From positions 10,916,122 to 10,980,121 of the forward strand of contig LR990044.1 of the NCBI GenBank assembly GCA_905147135.1: DNA of 64,000 nt, written 5' to 3'. Positions within the stretch are counted from its first letter, which is position 1, and each line of letters starts with the position of its first letter. Below the pieces are notes generated by a model that did not search any database, was not told the DNA's origin, and was given only the letters and a program-made list of their open reading frames with translations. Positions 61,261 through 64,000 of the stretch are shown here, piece by piece. Position numbers and translations under genes: made by a program. The stretch is from Blastobasis lacticolella (taxonomy: Eukaryota > Arthropoda > Insecta > Lepidoptera > Blastobasidae).

Positions 61261-61264
61261 AGTT

Positions 61265-62228
61265 TAGCGCTCCGCTTTGCAAGTCATTTGTAACCGAAGC
61301 GGCGATGTCTTGAACCATGAAGTTAATGGCTGCGCGTAAATTAAATTTGCCATCGGTATATCGCGGTCGTAGTTTGAATTTTGATCGTCGTAATAATGCC
61401 TCGAGATGTTGACAATGAAAATGGAACATCAGATTTTACGGTTCGGTTTAAACGACAATGTTCTTGATTATTTGTTGGAAGATTCGAAATGTATCTATGA
61501 AGGTACCTACAGCTTATATTAAACGCGCTTATTATACTAATTAAATATTGAAATGCGTACACATTTATAAATAACAAGAATATACCTACTTCCTCAAGTA
61601 TCCCACATTGTAATGGCTTGTCTATTCTAAACAAAACCTATCATTTTATACAAAAACATCGCAACCGCCGTATAGCTGCGCGCGCGCCTCGCTATCACGT
61701 GACCACTATCAGTGCTGGTTGACTGATAAAGAGCCGATACCAACGGTTAAGGTCGCGCTATCAGCTATCTCACTACGCCAACAGATTTGTAGCCTAAATA
61801 TTGTGTAAGGTCAGAGAGGAAAGTGTTATATTCAATACAACATTTGATCTGAGATTGATTTTGTGAACTGAGAGCCTGAGAGTATGATACAAGCGATGTT
61901 AAAAATTCTTGAACATTTAAACGTAAAGAATCTTACACCTCGATATCAGTGTATTATCTTTGCTTAATCTTCCTTTTAAAAGGACCTTTTGACAATATTT
62001 GGAATCGGCGCAAAAAAATTAAATTATAGCCAATACGGGCAGGAAAATTAAGATTTAGATAAGTGCGGTGACTGTTACAGCCGCGAATGCGATAGTTTAG
62101 TCTCCCTAGTATATTCACACCCGAATACTCGAATGTCTCTTAATTTTAAGGACTCGTTGGATATCATGCTATCTCTTTTGAATGTCAAAGATTTGAAAGT
62201 GCTCTTAAAGTTAAGAAGCATTACAGTA
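61265..62228. other. No supportable feature
   Basis: AT-rich; a small cgcgcgcgcc patch near 61680. Confidence 0.4.
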
Positions 62229-62230
62229 AT

Positions 62231-62530
62231 AATCATCTTAGCGTTAATGTCCCGGTTATGCTCTCTAGGACGAGGGCCCAGGGTCCGCCTTGACCATGAT
62301 CTACGATTTGGCGATCAGGTTATTACAGTGGAGCGACTACCATCTACCTCCGTAACCCTGCTACCAGGGGAACCTGACCTGCAGGCCACACCACGATGCC
62401 CTCCCCCACCGCAAGAGCACCGGCCAGAATCCAACCAATGCACACAACCCAGAAAAGAGTCGCGGCCCACGGCCGCAGCCGGACTCGAACCCGGCACCTC
62501 TCGCTTACGTGTCGGATACTCACACTTAAG
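62231..62530 (-). mobile_element. SINE-2, near full length, inverted
   Basis: From the tail (cttagcgttaatgtcccggt) to the tRNA-like head (box B complement ggactcgaacccgg at about 62481). A central segment with extra sequence (62390-62450) differs from 32039-32398. Confidence 0.8.
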
Positions 62531-62821
62531 AAGCATTCCAGTATTCGGGCGTAAGTAGGGTATAGCTGTAGTGATTATTTACTGTGTTTATACCTAATAG
62601 CACAAGTAGCCCTTAAGAACGTGTAAATAGCGAAGTGACAATGTTCATTTTGGGATCCATAATCAAACATGTTTAGTGTTTACATCGCTTTAGTGTCGCA
62701 TCGGGCATTTTGTTCGAGGACGGTCAAATAGGTATGACTTGATTTCTCCGTCTAAACTTAAGATTGAGATAATAGTTGCTTGCTCTACATTTGGTTAGTT
62801 TTTTTATTTTATACTGAAAAG

Positions 62822-63098
62822 CGTCGCTGGCCTAATGGTTATGGAGTCCGACTCGTAAGCGAAAGATATGACGTTCGAATCTCTGTGCCGCCATGTACCA
62901 ATGACTCTTTACTGAGTACATTGTAGCGACTGAATGTTTAACAATGACCAATCTTGTCAGGTTTCCCTGTTGACAGGTTCACGCAATTCAGATGGCAGTA
63001 GCTCAACTGTAATAACAGGATCTGCCAAAATTCTGGATCATGGTTAAGGCGGATCGCGCCCTCGTGTGAGCCCTACCGGGACATTAATGGCAAGATGA
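62822..63098 (+). mobile_element. SINE-2, near full length, diverged
   Basis: Head cgtcgctggcctaatggtta and tccgactcgtaagcgaaaga; box B decayed to gttcgaatctc. Faces the inverted copy at 62231-62530. Confidence 0.75.
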
Positions 63099-63114
63099 TT
63101 TATTTTATTACTAC

Positions 63115-64000
63115 ACACTACGGCCACGGCAAACAGGCAACCGGCCCACCTGTTAGAAAGTGGTTATCACCACATATAAATGTCAATCCTATACGTCTTG
63201 GGCCTCCCGCGGGAATCTTATCTGATACCACCAGGTTTAGGCGCCTTTTTCTCATATACCTATGAGGCTTAATATTTCTACTACTTATTATTACATTATT
63301 ATATTGTATTTCTATCAAATAACGAGTTCGCTTTCGGTTTCCTTATTGATAGTAGATTTTGTTGACATACCTACAGTAGCAGAGATCAGTTATTTCTGTC
63401 TTTAGAAATCAGACATAGAGTCGCGGATAGAACCTTACGGAAGGAAGCAACAAATACATAATATAAATGTCACGTCAAGGTTAATTGATGATTTATTAAT
63501 GATATAACAACAGCTTGTTTGCCACCTTAATGGTATAAAAATCAACAACATTAGGTATTCCTAATGTTGTAATTATGCTTCCGATCCGGTCAATGTTAGT
63601 ATAGTATGAATGTTTATGAAAATTAAGCTTGCCTGATTCCCCATATTTAAATTTTTGAAATCTATTCATATAAAAATTATTCGTTATAGCAATATATTTA
63701 CATATTTTGCATAAGATGTTTGCGTTGGAAATACCTACAAATTACAAAAGAAAAATTAAAAGAAGATGAAAATATAAGAAACAGCAAACCGTCGTTTCCA
63801 TAGAGTAGGATTTTGGTATGAACAAAAAGACAGATGCCAGTATTATTGGGACAAGATGCTGAAAATATATAAATAATAATAAACTAACCTATTTCATCAT
63901 TGACACGATAACTAGAAGAAGAATGTTGTCTGTTCAACTAGCTAGTAGGTTAAAGTATTAGTAATATTTTTATTCACTTTCGTTACAATCAATTAGTAGC
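63115..64000. other. No supportable gene; small hairpin at 63545-63570
   Basis: acaacattagg and cctaatgttgt form 11 bp arms around tatt. The rest is AT-rich. Confidence 0.45.

Noticed and set aside
1..64000. CRISPR arrays, bacterial operons, rRNA genes, known insect microRNAs
   Set aside because: None seen. I looked by eye for a few well-known microRNA seeds (let-7, miR-1, miR-7, miR-9, miR-10, miR-124, bantam) and found no match; a full covariance-model scan was not possible.

Overview
The window looks like a piece of a moth or butterfly (Lepidoptera) nuclear genome. It is AT-rich and full of the 'taggtaggtacctac' micro-motifs typical of lepidopteran introns. It also carries short non-LTR retrotransposon tails, tRNA-derived SINEs and Helitron-like ends, and has canonical GT-AG introns. 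This assignment is an inference from pattern; no database was searched.

The one gene that can be supported lies on the minus strand. It runs from a first coding exon at about 48.0 kb, through four short exons at 8.2, 6.6, 3.4 and 2.4 kb, into a large exon at 2018 that leaves the window at base 1. All splice sites and phases agree: exon A ends in phase 1 and B starts with the two missing bases; B/C and C/D are phase 0; D/E is phase 1; E/F is phase 0. The joined product is about 900 residues and still open at the window edge. It starts with an eh1-like motif (FSISSLM), continues with a Tyr/Pro/His-rich stretch and a small Cys cluster, and ends in a Lys/Ser-rich tail with basic clusters and a ~60-residue repeat. 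I do not recognise the family. It reads like a nuclear regulator, perhaps a Groucho-recruiting one.

The 39.6 kb first coding intron (8250-47851) holds no other exon I can defend. It carries GC-rich islands, among them two sites sharing an identical 22-mer and a third diverged copy. The rest is SINEs, LINE 3' ends and Helitron-like fragments. A 3.1 kb intron contains a ~2.2 kb fold-back element with ~0.55 kb inverted arms. Upstream of the gene (48-51 kb) there is GC-rich promoter-like sequence with a possible 5' UTR exon at about 50.5 kb. A second strong CpG-rich block at 55.0-55.8 kb has a plus-strand TATA box and may start a different, divergent gene. From 56 to 64 kb there is no supportable gene, only repeats, a three-site CACGTG array with a 13 bp period, and a GC-rich, stop-poor block at 60.1-61.3 kb.
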